Source: Caproiciproducens faecalis (lineage in GTDB: Bacteria > Bacillota > Clostridia > Oscillospirales > Acutalibacteraceae). Taken from it: a DNA stretch of 64,000 nucleotides. Position numbers and translations under genes: made by a program. This document shows positions 25,341 to 35,600 of the stretch, in pieces (within the stretch, counting starts at the first letter, position 1; each line of letters starts with the position of its first letter). Where the stretch lies: the NCBI RefSeq assembly GCF_019448085.1, contig NZ_JAGFNZ010000001.1:682001-746000 (forward strand). The letters are read 5' to 3'. The notes under the pieces are model-generated. The model had not been told where the DNA came from, did not search any database, and was given only the letters and a program-made list of their open reading frames with translations.

Positions 25341-26037
25341 AATCCGCATACTGGTTTGCCTGATGGCCGCCGTGTCCTGCACGGCGGCCTTTTCCGTCAA
25401 CGCCCTCGCAGCGACTCCGACGACGAGCAGCACCGGTTCCGCGCAGAGCGGCACGGCATCGTCGGAGGCGTCCATGAAGCCTCTGACGCCGGACGGGGCC
25501 GGAACCGTGATCGACAATGTGACAAACGAGGACGGAAAGGAGTTTTTCACGATCACCACGCCGAGCAAGCACGTCTTTTACCTGATTATCGACCGTCAGA
25601 AAGATGCCGAAAACGTCTATTTTCTTGACGCCGTGACGGACAAGGACCTGCTTGCGCTGGCAAAGAGCGACAACGAGGACGTTTCCGGTTCTTCTTTGTC
25701 CAATACTGTTTCCACCCCGGAGGCATCCTCCGCGCCGACCGTATCGACGCCCACGGTTTCGTCCAACTCTCAGCCGGGAAAACAGAACAGCAGCGCCGGG
25801 ATAGCGGCGGTCGCCGTGCTTGCGGCCGTTCTCGCCGGTGCGGCGATTTGGTTCTTCAAATTCCGCAAGCCGGGTAAAAAGGACAAAAACAAGCCCGACC
25901 CGGATGATTACGATTACGCCGAGGACGGGGATGAGGAATCCGAGCCGGATGATGAACCGGAAGCTCCTGACGAGGAAGCAACGCAAAAAGACGGTTCCGA
26001 ATCATCCGACGGTGAAACGGAGCGTGAGAACGAATGA
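25327..26037 (+). CDS. DUF4366-family surface membrane protein
   Basis: A 236-residue type I membrane protein: signal peptide (about 1-29, ending NALAA), an exposed DUF4366 domain with GTVIDNVTNEDGKEFFTITT and HVFYLIIDRQKDAENVYFLD, a Ser/Thr-rich stalk, a membrane span near residues 158-178 (GIAAVAVLAAVLAGAAIWFF), and a very acidic cytoplasmic tail. Typical member of the mating-pair formation module. The ATG follows AGGAGG inside the DUF4315 gene. Confidence 0.85.
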   Translation: MKKSKIRILVCLMAAVSCTAAFSVNALAATPTTSSTGSAQSGTASSEASMKPLTPDGAGTVIDNVTNEDGKEFFTITTPSKHVFYLIIDRQKDAENVYFLDAVTDKDLLALAKSDNEDVSGSSLSNTVSTPEASSAPTVSTPTVSSNSQPGKQNSSAGIAAVAVLAAVLAGAAIWFFKFRKPGKKDKNKPDPDDYDYAEDGDEESEPDDEPEAPDEEATQKDGSESSDGETERENE

Positions 26038-26213
26038 CTTTTTTCACCGACAGCCCTTTCGAGCGGATGATGGTGCAAAAGCCCCGGTACAGGCGGGAGG
26101 AACGGCCTCCCGCCCCGCCGAAAGGCCGTCCTGACCGTTCCCGTGACTGTTACCGCGATCTTATCATCACGCCGAAACGAAAGGGGAATGAAAATGCGGC
26201 TTGTAATCAGTGA
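26034..26213 (+). CDS. Small basic protein between DUF4366 and topoisomerase genes
   Basis: A 59-residue frame starting at an ATG that overlaps the preceding stop (ATGA). The start TFFTDSPFERMMVQKPRYRR resembles short proteins at the same place in related elements. The Cys-rich middle usual in those homologues, as I recall them, is poor here (two Cys only). Its end overlaps the topoisomerase start by 20 bases. Function unknown. Confidence 0.6.
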   Translation: MTFFTDSPFERMMVQKPRYRREERPPAPPKGRPDRSRDCYRDLIITPKRKGNENAACNQ

Positions 26214-28254
26214 AAAGCCCTCGGTTGCTCAAAGTATCGCCGCTGTGATCGGCGCGAAACAGCGCGGCGACGGGTATCTGGAGGGTAATGGCTACCTCGT
26301 TTCATGGTGCCTCGGCCACCTCGCGGAGTTGGCCAGCGCCGACGCCTACGATGAAAGATACGCCAAATGGCGGCGCGAGGATTTACCCATTCTGCCGGAA
26401 AACTGGCGGTTTACCGTAAGCGGTGATAAACAAAAACAGTTCGGTATTCTCCGTACCCTAATGCGCCGCGACGATGTGGATGAAGTCATTAACGCCTGCG
26501 ACGCCGGACGCGAGGGTGAGCTGATTTTCCACACCGTATACGACATGGCAGGCTGCTCCAAACCGATGAAACGGCTCTGGATTTCATCCATGGAGGATGA
26601 GGCCATCCGGCAGGGCTTTACCAATCTGAAACCGGGCCGCGATTACGACGGTCTGCATCAGTCCGCGCTCTGCCGCTCCAAAGCCGATTGGCTGGTAGGT
26701 ATCAACGCAACGCGCCTGTTCAGTGTCCTTTACCACCGAACCCTGAACGTCGGGCGCGTCATGTCCCCGACGCTGGCGCTCATCGTGCAGCGGGAAGCGG
26801 AAATTTCCGCGTTCCAACCGGAGCCGTTCTACACGGTCAGCCTCGACTGCGGTGCCTTTGCCGCAACCGGCGACAAGCTGAAAGCGAAGCCGGAGGCCGA
26901 GGCTATTGCCGCTGCCTGCAAAGGCAAAACGGCTATCGTCAGGGCCGTGGAGCGGAAAGAAAAAGCCGAAAAAGCTCCCGCGCTTTACGACCTGACCACT
27001 CTCCAGCGCGACGCCAACCGACTGCTTGGCTACACGGCCCAGCAGACGCTCGACTATTTGCAATCGCTGTATGAAAAGAAGCTCTGCACATATCCCCGCA
27101 CCGACAGCCGGTTCCTGACAAACGATATGGAAGGGACCGTCCCGGTGCTTGCTACCGCTGCCACCGGTATTTGCGGCACGGATGTTCCTGAAAACCTCAA
27201 CGCCGGTCAGGTCTGCGACAGTACGAAGGTCAGCGACCATCACGCTGTTGTTCCCACCTCCGTCGCGGGCAAAGCGGATGTTTCCGCGCTGCCCGCCGGG
27301 GAGCGTGAAATTCTGCGGCTTGTTTCGCGGCAGCTTCTCTGCGCGGTCGGCAGTGCGCACCAATACGCCGAAACCGCCGTCACGCTGGACTGCGGCGGGT
27401 ACAGCTTTACCGCCAAGGGCAAAACGATCCTCGTTCCGGGCTGGAAAGCCTATTTGCAGGAACAGGCCGACAAACCCCTTCCGGAACTGGCAGAGGGACA
27501 GGACATCCCTGTTTCCTCTGTTTCCGTCAAGGAGGGAAAAACCTCGCCGCCCAAGCATTACACGGAGGACACCCTGCTTTCCGCGATGGAGACGGCAGGC
27601 GCGAAGGATATGCCGAAGGATGCGGAGCGCAAGGGCCTCGGCACCCCCGCCACCCGCGCGGCCATTCTGGAAAAGCTCGTCGCCACCGGCTTTGTGGAAC
27701 GGAAAAAGACCAAGAAAACGGTCAACCTCATCCCGTCGCAAATTGGCGTGTCGCTTGTCACCGTCCTGCCGGAACAGCTTCAATCCCCGCTGCTGACCGC
27801 CGAATGGGAGAACCGGCTCAAGCAGGTGGAGCGCGGCAAACTGGAACCGGACGCTTTTATGAACGGGATTTCATCCATGCTCCGGGAGCTGATACAAACC
27901 TATACGCCGGTCAGGGGCGCGGAGGTACTGTTCCCCTCCGGGCGTGAGAGCGTTGGCAAATGTCCCCGCTGCGGCGGCAGCGTGACCGAAAGCAAGAAAG
28001 GCTTTTTCTGTGAAAACGACGGTTGTCGGTTTGGGCTATGGAAGGACAACCGGTTTTTCGCCGCCAAGAAAAAGACGCTGACAAAAGCTGTCGCCGCCGC
28101 GCTCCTGAAGGACGGGCGCGTGAGGCTCACCGGCTGCTATTCAGAAAAGACCGGAAAAACCTACGACGCCACGGTGATTTTGGAGGATACCGGGGAGCGC
28201 GTCAATTTCAGGCTGGATTTTGATACGGGGACAAAAAAGCGCGGCGGATCATGA
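26194..28254 (+). CDS. Type IA DNA topoisomerase III
   Basis: A 686-residue enzyme that relaxes or decatenates single-stranded regions during transfer. TOPRIM domain: LVISEKPSVAQSIA at the start, CDAGREGELIFH near residue 98. Active-site Tyr lies in LCTYPRTDSRFL near 300, and GLGTPATRAAILEKL near 485. Two C-terminal zinc-ribbon Cys pairs (CPRCGG and FFCENDGC, from about 590). ATG 26194 is chosen over 26188 because AAGGGG is then 7 bases upstream. Such Topo III copies are standard cargo of Tn1549-like elements and distinct from the host topB. Confidence 0.94.
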   Translation: MRLVISEKPSVAQSIAAVIGAKQRGDGYLEGNGYLVSWCLGHLAELASADAYDERYAKWRREDLPILPENWRFTVSGDKQKQFGILRTLMRRDDVDEVINACDAGREGELIFHTVYDMAGCSKPMKRLWISSMEDEAIRQGFTNLKPGRDYDGLHQSALCRSKADWLVGINATRLFSVLYHRTLNVGRVMSPTLALIVQREAEISAFQPEPFYTVSLDCGAFAATGDKLKAKPEAEAIAAACKGKTAIVRAVERKEKAEKAPALYDLTTLQRDANRLLGYTAQQTLDYLQSLYEKKLCTYPRTDSRFLTNDMEGTVPVLATAATGICGTDVPENLNAGQVCDSTKVSDHHAVVPTSVAGKADVSALPAGEREILRLVSRQLLCAVGSAHQYAETAVTLDCGGYSFTAKGKTILVPGWKAYLQEQADKPLPELAEGQDIPVSSVSVKEGKTSPPKHYTEDTLLSAMETAGAKDMPKDAERKGLGTPATRAAILEKLVATGFVERKKTKKTVNLIPSQIGVSLVTVLPEQLQSPLLTAEWENRLKQVERGKLEPDAFMNGISSMLRELIQTYTPVRGAEVLFPSGRESVGKCPRCGGSVTESKKGFFCENDGCRFGLWKDNRFFAAKKKTLTKAVAAALLKDGRVRLTGCYSEKTGKTYDATVILEDTGERVNFRLDFDTGTKKRGGS

Positions 28255-28553
28255 AACTTACCAAATATGAGCGGGAGACGATCATCTGCTATAACGAGGA
28301 AGAAGCGACGGCCAGCGTTTACACGCACAATAAAAAACTCATCCAAAAGCTCAAACGGCTCTCGGAAAAATACCCCGACAAGGTGAAACCGGAGCGCCCG
28401 GAGCATCGCGGGGCCGTCAGCTATCTTGTCCCCAAACGCTGTGTTTCCGTCCGGGAACCGTACAGCGACAAGAGGCGCGAAGCCGACAGTTTGCGGGCCA
28501 AAACAGCGAAAATACGCCCTCCCGACAGGGGCATACGCTCCGAAAATGAATAA
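28251..28553 (+). CDS. Short conserved protein of the conjugative element, unknown function
   Basis: A 100-residue basic protein whose ATG overlaps the topoisomerase stop (ATGA). It begins LTKYERETIICYNEEEATAS, with a short beta region and then a Lys/Arg-rich helix LIQKLKRLSEKYPD. Similar small proteins follow the topoisomerase in related elements. No catalytic motif; a nucleic-acid-binding role is possible but unsupported. Confidence 0.7.
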   Translation: MKLTKYERETIICYNEEEATASVYTHNKKLIQKLKRLSEKYPDKVKPERPEHRGAVSYLVPKRCVSVREPYSDKRREADSLRAKTAKIRPPDRGIRSENE

Positions 28554-28555
28554 TG

Positions 28556-28606
28556 AGCGCGCTCCCGCATAGGTTTATCCCGGCCTGTGCGGGGGCGCGC
28601 TTTTTT
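28556..28606 (+). terminator. Strong intrinsic terminator
   Basis: A long stem of about 18 pairs (AGCGCGC...GCGCGCT with CCCGCA/TGCGGG inside) followed by TTTTTT. It ends the transfer module before the ArdC-like gene. Confidence 0.9.
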
Positions 28607-28636
28607 CAATTCTATAAGCTGTGAAAGGAGCACACT

Positions 28637-31084
28637 ATGGCCGAAAAAAATAAGGAACGGCTGAAAGAAATCACCGACAGCATTGAGCAGGGCATCAAAG
28701 ACTTGTTCCAGAGCGACCGATACGCACAGTACCTCCGCACCATGTCCCGGTTTCACCGCTACTCCGTCAACAATACCATGCTCATCTACATGCAGAAACC
28801 CGACGCAACTTTGGTTGCGGGCTTTAATAAATGGCGCGATCAGTTCAGCCGAAACGTGATGCGTGGCGAAAAAGGCATTAAAATCATCGCGCCCACACCG
28901 TTCAAAAAGAGAATCGAGGAAGAAAAGCTCGACCCCGACACTAAGGTTCCCATGCTGGACGCGGACGGCAACATCATCATGGAAGAAAAGGAAATCAAAA
29001 TCCCCATGTACAAAGTAGTGGCGGTCTTTGATGTGTCGCAGACAGAGGGAAAGCCGCTGCCGACGTTGGCCAACGACCTCACGGGGAATGTGAAACAGTT
29101 TGGATTTTTCATAGAAGCGCTGAGGCGTTCGTCCCCCGTTCCGCTTGCTTTTGAAGCGATGGAGCCGAATGCGGACGGCTATTTCAGCGAAAAAGACCAG
29201 CGCATCGCCATTCGGACGGGTATGAGCGAGGTACAGGCCGTCTCCGCCGCCGTCCACGAAATCACTCACGCCACGCTGCACAACTATGAACAGGCCCGGC
29301 TTGCCGCTGCCAAGAGTGATGAAACCGCCGAACCGCCCAAACCGAAGGACCGGCACACCGAAGAAGTGGAGGCCGAGAGCGTTTCCTACGCCGTCTGTCA
29401 GTATTACGGCATCCAGACCGGTGAAAACAGTTTCGGTTATATCGCCTCTTGGAGCCGCGACAAGGAATTGCCGGAGCTGCGGGCTTCTCTGGAAACGATC
29501 AATAAAACCGCCTCCGGCCTGATTTCCGATATCGACCAAAATTTTCGCGAGGTCTTAAAAGAGTATGATCCCGTTCTGGAACAGTTTGCCGGGGACGTAT
29601 ATCAGTATACGGCCTCCGTGATGGAGCCGCCGTTTCCTTTGAATTCCATCGAGGAAGAAGTCCCGGCCACCGTGGAAGATTTGAAAAGCGGTTACGGAAA
29701 AGATACCCGTGCGGCTATTCTCAATGCCGCCAAGATCGAGGACGCGACGTCTCCGGGCGAGTTGCTGCGGCGGCTGGATGAAATCGAAAAGATTTACCCG
29801 CCGAGGGAAACCGAGGCGGTGTATCTGCTGGACAACGCCGCCTATCTTTATTTGAAGGAAAATGAGGACGGATACGGCTATACCCTTTACGATAAAGCGA
29901 GCCTGCAGGAAACGGCAAGCGGGTTTGCCGACGAGGGCGTCAGTTCCATCCCGACCGCTTACGAACAGGCGCTTGCCCTTGAACACCTGACCCCAGCGGC
30001 CTCGAAAAAGGTTCCGCTTGACATTCTTCGTGATATTGCCGCCGTGCGTGAACAGGACGTTCAGGATTACATCCGTGAAAATAATTTGAGTGACCATGAG
30101 CAAATTGAGCCGGAAGTGCAGACAGCGCCCGACCAGCCGAAAGCGGCGGATATGCTGCCGGACACGCCGGAGCTGGCGCTCGACGAATATCCCATGCCGG
30201 ATTCGGACCTGACCGTGGCCGATCTGGAAGCCTGCGGGTATCTGTACGGAGACCTGCTGCCGCTATCCAAAGACCGGGCGCTGGAGCTTTTTGAACAGGA
30301 CCTCACCGTTTACATGACCGGGGACGGCGGCGCAAGCATGGCGTTCGATCCGGATGAGATTCAGGCGCACAGAGGCCTGTTCGCCGTTAGCCGCGAGGAA
30401 TGGGAGGAAAGCTGGGAGTTTTCATCCGCTATAGAGGACCGGATGAAGCATCAGGAACAGCGGGAAGCCGCTTTCCTGAAAACTTCTCAGGACGCTTTCG
30501 CCATTTATCAGGTCAAGAGCGGCGACAAACTGCGGGACATCCGCTTTGAGCCGCTGAGCTGGCTGGAATCCAAGGGCATTTCCGTGGATCACGGCAATTA
30601 TGATCTTGCCTATACCGCCCCGCTTACCAATACCGGCAATACGGAGGAAAAACTAGCCATCTTGTGGGACAGATTCAACAACGATCATCCCGCCGATTAT
30701 CACAGACCGAGCCTGTCCGTCAGCGACATCGTTGCCCTCAAACAGAATGGCGTTGTATCCTGTCATTACGTTGACAGCTTCGGCTTTCAAGAGATTCCGG
30801 CCTTTCTGGAACCGGAAAATTACCTGAAAAGCGCGGAAATGTCGATGGAAGACGATTACGACATGATCGACGGCATCATCGACAACGGAAAAAATCCCAC
30901 CGTCGCGGAACTGGAGCAGCAGGCCAAAAACGGTCAGCCGATTTCTCTTCTTGAGCTTGCCGAGGCATCTCGGCGGGAAAACGACGAAAAGAAAAAATCC
31001 GTCGTGGAACAGCTCAGAAACCAGCCGGTCAGCCGGGAGCACAAAAAATCAGCGCCAGACAGAGGCGCAGAAATGGAGCGGTGA
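28637..31084 (+). CDS. ArdC-like/metallopeptidase/YodL multidomain protein
   Basis: An 815-residue protein. Residues 1-140 are an ArdC-type single-strand DNA-binding, antirestriction-like domain (RYSVNNTMLIYMQKPDATLV, MRGEKGIKIIAPTP). A zincin-type motif VHEITHATLH near residue 207 with EEVEAESVSY near 244 fits an ImmA/IrrE-like metallopeptidase. The C-terminal half has YodL/DUF4316-like segments and acidic linkers. It ends with KKSVVEQLRNQP plus a charged tail, the motif shared by five proteins of the element. Probable role: protecting or processing incoming single-stranded DNA; family knowledge plus inference. Confidence 0.85.
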   Translation: MAEKNKERLKEITDSIEQGIKDLFQSDRYAQYLRTMSRFHRYSVNNTMLIYMQKPDATLVAGFNKWRDQFSRNVMRGEKGIKIIAPTPFKKRIEEEKLDPDTKVPMLDADGNIIMEEKEIKIPMYKVVAVFDVSQTEGKPLPTLANDLTGNVKQFGFFIEALRRSSPVPLAFEAMEPNADGYFSEKDQRIAIRTGMSEVQAVSAAVHEITHATLHNYEQARLAAAKSDETAEPPKPKDRHTEEVEAESVSYAVCQYYGIQTGENSFGYIASWSRDKELPELRASLETINKTASGLISDIDQNFREVLKEYDPVLEQFAGDVYQYTASVMEPPFPLNSIEEEVPATVEDLKSGYGKDTRAAILNAAKIEDATSPGELLRRLDEIEKIYPPRETEAVYLLDNAAYLYLKENEDGYGYTLYDKASLQETASGFADEGVSSIPTAYEQALALEHLTPAASKKVPLDILRDIAAVREQDVQDYIRENNLSDHEQIEPEVQTAPDQPKAADMLPDTPELALDEYPMPDSDLTVADLEACGYLYGDLLPLSKDRALELFEQDLTVYMTGDGGASMAFDPDEIQAHRGLFAVSREEWEESWEFSSAIEDRMKHQEQREAAFLKTSQDAFAIYQVKSGDKLRDIRFEPLSWLESKGISVDHGNYDLAYTAPLTNTGNTEEKLAILWDRFNNDHPADYHRPSLSVSDIVALKQNGVVSCHYVDSFGFQEIPAFLEPENYLKSAEMSMEDDYDMIDGIIDNGKNPTVAELEQQAKNGQPISLLELAEASRRENDEKKKSVVEQLRNQPVSREHKKSAPDRGAEMER

Positions 31085-31085
31085 T

Positions 31086-31307
31086 ATGTTTACCAATGAT
31101 GAAATCAATCTGATGTGCATTTACAATACTGGGACGCGGGAGGGCCTGATCACAGAGTTGACACAGATGCGAGGCTATCTTGCAGCGGAGGAAACGGAGC
31201 TTCTGGCCCTAACGGATTCCGCGCTGGAAAAACTCCGGAATATGAGCAATACCGAATACGCCGAGTTTGACCTGCTCCCGAATTTTGAAAGAGAAAATGA
31301 AAAGTAG
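31086..31307 (+). CDS. Transposon-transfer assisting (TTRAP-like) small protein
   Basis: A 73-residue protein beginning FTNDEINLMCIYNTGTREGL, the signature of the small transfer-assisting family of Tn1549-like elements. All helical, acidic. The ATG lies 2 bases after the previous stop. An AT-rich cargo gene has been inserted directly after it. Confidence 0.82.
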   Translation: MFTNDEINLMCIYNTGTREGLITELTQMRGYLAAEETELLALTDSALEKLRNMSNTEYAEFDLLPNFERENEK

Positions 31308-31320
31308 ATACAATTTTATG

Positions 31321-31349
31321 GTGACATTGTTTTGAATAGACATTATACT
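31321..31349 (+). promoter_or_regulatory. Promoter of the phospholipase-D-fold cargo gene
   Basis: GTGACA (31321-31326), a 17-base spacer and TATACT (31344-31349). It begins 14 bases after the preceding gene, in sequence that is markedly more AT-rich than the element core. Confidence 0.7.
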
Positions 31350-31437
31350 GATAGATAAACAGGAATTTGGCGACAACATTGTGTGCAGGCTGTGTAGACC
31401 ATCTAGATCATCAATGCGGGCAAGGAGGAACCACCAT

Positions 31438-32547
31438 ATGGAACTTTCGTTTAATGGCGGAAGGTTTGTATCACTCGATGGGGATTTGAACTATAGAGAG
31501 GTTCTTAAAGATTTTCCGACTGCGAAAGTCATCAGAATTATTACGTATAACATCTCTAAGAATCAACGATACGATGCGCTTCTGGACTCACTGAAAAACG
31601 TAGAAGCAGATGTTCAAATGATAACAAATGTGCCTTCACGCATGACTGAATATTATAATACAGACGCTGGTCGTAGAATGCGCTCCACTGCAAGACAGAA
31701 TATCCAGATTTATATTTCAAAATTGAATCCAGATAATTTTCCAGGCAAGTTTACTCCGTTATTCAATGTCCAAAATCACGCGAAACTGATTGGTACGGAA
31801 AATATTCTTTATATCGGTTCAGCAAATTACTCTAATGAAAGCAAAGATAATATTGAGGCAGGAGTTCTGATTGAAGACAAAGATTTCATTCAGGAATTAT
31901 ATACTGAGTTCTTCGATAGGGTACGGAAAGATTCCTTATCTTATTTTGATGAGAATTTCAGTTCCTTCCAGCTTTTTATTTTGTCCCTTTATGCAAAATT
32001 CCAGCATCACCATCGTAAGATGCTAGAAGATTTGTATACAGACTATATGAGAACCAAAATGGTTGTGGCGGACTCGGTATTTATGGATGTAAGCGACCTT
32101 GAAGCACTTTATAGAGATCTCGATGAGCTTGATTCTGTATGTGGAGCTGCAGATGACACTTACGATGAAGAGGACGAAGAATATAATGATGATCTTGAAC
32201 AACTCAAAGAGCGTTTTGACAGACTTGACATTGAATGGCTAAAGGAAACAATTTCCGAAGGCGGTACACTGTATCGACTCGTTGCTTTCAATACAGAAGA
32301 TGAAGCTAATGATATCATGGAAAGAGAATATGCATCAGAGGCCTACGACGAAAAATTAGGCACATACGTTGAAAAAGCTATGGATAATGCGGCCGAAATA
32401 TACTCCTCTTTGCATGATGCTTTTTCTGAGGAATCGGAGGGCTTTCTTTCAGAAATTGAGAAAATCTTATCTGCCTTAGAAGCTGCTATACGTTTCACAA
32501 ATAGATGGAAAGCAGCAAAAGTAAATCCGGAGATTGACAACACCTGA
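31438..32547 (+). CDS. Phospholipase-D-fold (HKD) protein, cargo gene
   Basis: A 369-residue protein with one HKD-type motif, NHAKLIGTENILYIGSANYS near residue 118 (H, K and the later N/S), in a PLD-like domain of about 160 residues. One HKD per chain implies an active site made by a dimer, as in Nuc-type nucleases. The second half is acidic and helical (DDTYDEEDEEYNDDLEQLKE). ATG 31438 has AAGGAGG nine bases upstream. Lower GC than its neighbours, own promoter and own terminator: a self-contained cargo insertion. A nuclease-type defence role is plausible; no partner gene is adjacent. Confidence 0.75.
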   Translation: MELSFNGGRFVSLDGDLNYREVLKDFPTAKVIRIITYNISKNQRYDALLDSLKNVEADVQMITNVPSRMTEYYNTDAGRRMRSTARQNIQIYISKLNPDNFPGKFTPLFNVQNHAKLIGTENILYIGSANYSNESKDNIEAGVLIEDKDFIQELYTEFFDRVRKDSLSYFDENFSSFQLFILSLYAKFQHHHRKMLEDLYTDYMRTKMVVADSVFMDVSDLEALYRDLDELDSVCGAADDTYDEEDEEYNDDLEQLKERFDRLDIEWLKETISEGGTLYRLVAFNTEDEANDIMEREYASEAYDEKLGTYVEKAMDNAAEIYSSLHDAFSEESEGFLSEIEKILSALEAAIRFTNRWKAAKVNPEIDNT

Positions 32548-32557
32548 TTTGTTGTCA
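32535..32557. repeat. 8-bp inverted repeat at the cargo gene's 3' end
   Basis: TGACAACA, 7 bases, TGTTGTCA, overlapping the last codons and the stop. There is no T run, so it is not a plain terminator; it may stabilise the mRNA or mark the insertion edge. Confidence 0.5.
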
Positions 32558-32590
32558 TAACAATTCAATTTGATCGTGTCACCAAAACGG

Positions 32591-32621
32591 AAAGAACAGC
32601 CTTCGGGGCTGTTCTTTTTTT
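32591..32621 (+). terminator. Intrinsic terminator before the methylase-helicase gene
   Basis: AAAGAACAGCC, loop TTCGG, GGCTGTTCTTT, continuing in T. Ends the cargo transcript about 30 bases before the next ATG. Confidence 0.9.
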
Positions 32622-32652
32622 ACCCAAAAGACCGAAAGGATGATTTTTTATT

Positions 32653-35600
32653 ATGCCGAGTAATGTGCAGGCTCTGGCACAGATGGCCGACCGCGCGGCG
32701 ACGCAGATCACCGCCAGTCACGAAAGCTGGACGGATTTTCTGAAAACCGCCGCGCGGCTCTACAAATACCCGTACCATGAGCAGCTCATGATCTATGCCC
32801 AGCGCCCCGACGCTACGGCCTGCGCCGGTTATGAAATCTGGAACGAAAAAATGCGCCGGTATATCCGGCGCGGAAGAAAAGGGATTGCGCTCATCGACGC
32901 ATCCGGTGACAAGCCGAGAATCCGGTACGTCTTTGATATTTCCGACACAGGAGACAGTGAGAATTCCCGCCGTCCTTATCTTTGGCAATATCGCCCGGAA
33001 CATGAGGACGCGGTTACGGCAGCGCTGGAACGGGAGTATGCCGTTTCCGGCGAAAAAGGTCTTGCCTACCAGTTGGAGCAGATTGCCGGACAGTTGGCAA
33101 ACGAATATCGGCAGGAGCATCAGTACGACATTCTTCACATCGTTGACGGTAGCTTTCTGGAGGAATATGATGAGTTCAACATCGGAGCACAGTTCCGAAG
33201 CGCCGCCTCTGTCAGCATCACCTACGCGGTTTTGTCCCGCTGCGGGCTGGAACCCGACGAATACTTTGAGCATGAGGATTTTCTGAGCATCTTCGACTTC
33301 AACACGCCCGATACCGTCGCCGCCCTCGGCACGGCAGTCAGCGAAGCAAGCGAAAAGGTACTGCGGCAAATCGAAGTCACCGTTAAAAATTACGAACGCG
33401 AACATCTCGCGGAAAGGAGCGCCACACATGGAGAACAACCTGACCTACACCAAGAACGGGGATTACCTGATTCCGGACCTGACGATCACGGAGCCGACGG
33501 AGAGCATCGGGAAATACGGGAGGATGCGCAAAAATTACCTGAAGGAGCACCGTCCGGTGCTGTACAACAGCCTGTTGTTGTCGGAGAAGCTGTACCCGCA
33601 CCTGTTGGAGATCGAGCGGACGGCAACGGCGCGGCTGGAGTGCATGATGCCGGAGCTGATGAAGTCGGCAGGCGTGACGGAGAGCCTGAAAGCCTCCGAC
33701 CCGATGCGCTGGGTGGGCTTCATGAACGACCTGAAAGCGCAGGCCGAGGAAACGATACTGACGGAGCTTATCTACAGCTAAGTTTCTTCCCGTCGGAGCA
33801 GGAACAAATACAGCGGATCGACGAAGCGGAGAGCGAAAAGCCCTCCGCTTTTTCTGTACCCGCACCGCAGAAGTCGGAAAAAAGCGGTACGGCCCAAGCC
33901 GACATTGACGCCGCTCTTCAGGAATGGAACGGCAGTACCGAAAGTAAACGGGCCGTTGTCGAATATATGCGGGAACATGCCCGCGACAAGGACACGGCGG
34001 CATTTCTGCGCGCCGAGTACGGCGACGATCTCCCGGCCTTCCCCGTAACCGTAGGCCGCACATCGACGGATTTGCCGTGGCCGAAGGTGCAGCGGCGAAT
34101 CGCCCAGCTCATCCGGGAAAATCGTTTTTACACACCGGAAGAACAGCCCGCGCCGCCCGATTTGAGCGATCAGCCGATCACCCGTACCGGCGACACCATC
34201 GAAAACGGCATCACTTTCCATAATGTGGTCTTGTCACTTTCCGGCGAGCAGAGGGAGGATGTCCAGCAGGCAATTCCCGAGAACGCCACAATCCCTCTGC
34301 CCTACAAGGTGGGCGACACGGTATATCTGGACAATAAGCCCTTTGAAATCACCGACATCGGAACTTCCGACGTCCAGCTCCACGACCCGGCGCTTGCCTA
34401 TCCCATTTTTCGCGCAGAGAGCCGGGAGAACTTTGAAAATATGCTGCGCCGGGATTCCCGGAATGGCCCCATTACGGAATTTCTCGCTGCGGATTTGGAA
34501 CACACGGAGGCCGATCTGCGCGAAGCCCTGACTTCCGGCCTGCTGGAACAGCGGGACAAGGAGCATATCGCGGGGTATTTCCGCGAAAACGAGGGCAACA
34601 CCCGCGTGGCCCAGCGCCTTTCCCTAACTTACGCCGGGACTTCCGATACGATGGAGCTGACCACCGGCGAGACGGCGGATCTCTTTGCCACCACCACGGG
34701 TTTTGAAATCAATATCCACGACAAGTACAACAGCAAACGGAGTGCCCGTTGGGAAGAAATCGCCCCTATCCTCCGCGCCCTGTATCAGCGGGAGCAGGAC
34801 GGCTTTTCCCATGAGCCGGTCCTGCGGGAGCCTGCAAATCTGGATGGCAAACCGTTTTATCAACCGGGCGGTCACGCGGTACTGGATTATGGAGGGCAGG
34901 AACTGTCCGGCACCGTGGGCTATGCCGGGGAAAAGGACGTTCGCATCGACACCGGTCCCTATTCGTGGAGCCATGAAGTGGTCAGCCGCGACGCCTTTGA
35001 AAACGGCATCCGGCAGGACGAACGCAACGCCGCTCTGTTTACGCCGGAGCAGCCCGCCGCCGAAAACTTCCGCATCACCGACGATCATTTGGGCGTGGGC
35101 GGCGCAAAAACCAAGTATGGGTACAATATCGCCGCCATCCGCAACCTGAAAACCATTGAGGCCGAGGGCCGCACGGCAACGCAGGAGGAACAGGAAACCC
35201 TCTCCCGCTATGTTGGCTGGGGCGGCATCCCGCAGGCGTTCGACCCGGACAACGCTGCATGGTCAAAGGAGTATACCGAGCTGGTCGGCGCGCTGACCGC
35301 CGAAGAATACGAAATGGCGCGGGCCTCCACCCTGAACGCCCACTACACAAGCCCGACAGTTATCAAGGCCATCTATGAGGCCGTGAAAAATCTCGGATTT
35401 CAAACAGGCAACATTCTGGAACCGGCCTGCGGCGTCGGCAACTTTTTTGGTCTGCTGCCGGATAGCATGGCGGCATCCCGGCTCTACGGCGTGGAACTGG
35501 ACAACATCACAGGGCGGATTGCCAAGCAGCTTTACCCAAATGCCAACATCACTGTGGCGGGCTTTGAAACTACCGAGCGGAAAGATTTTTTCGATTTGGC

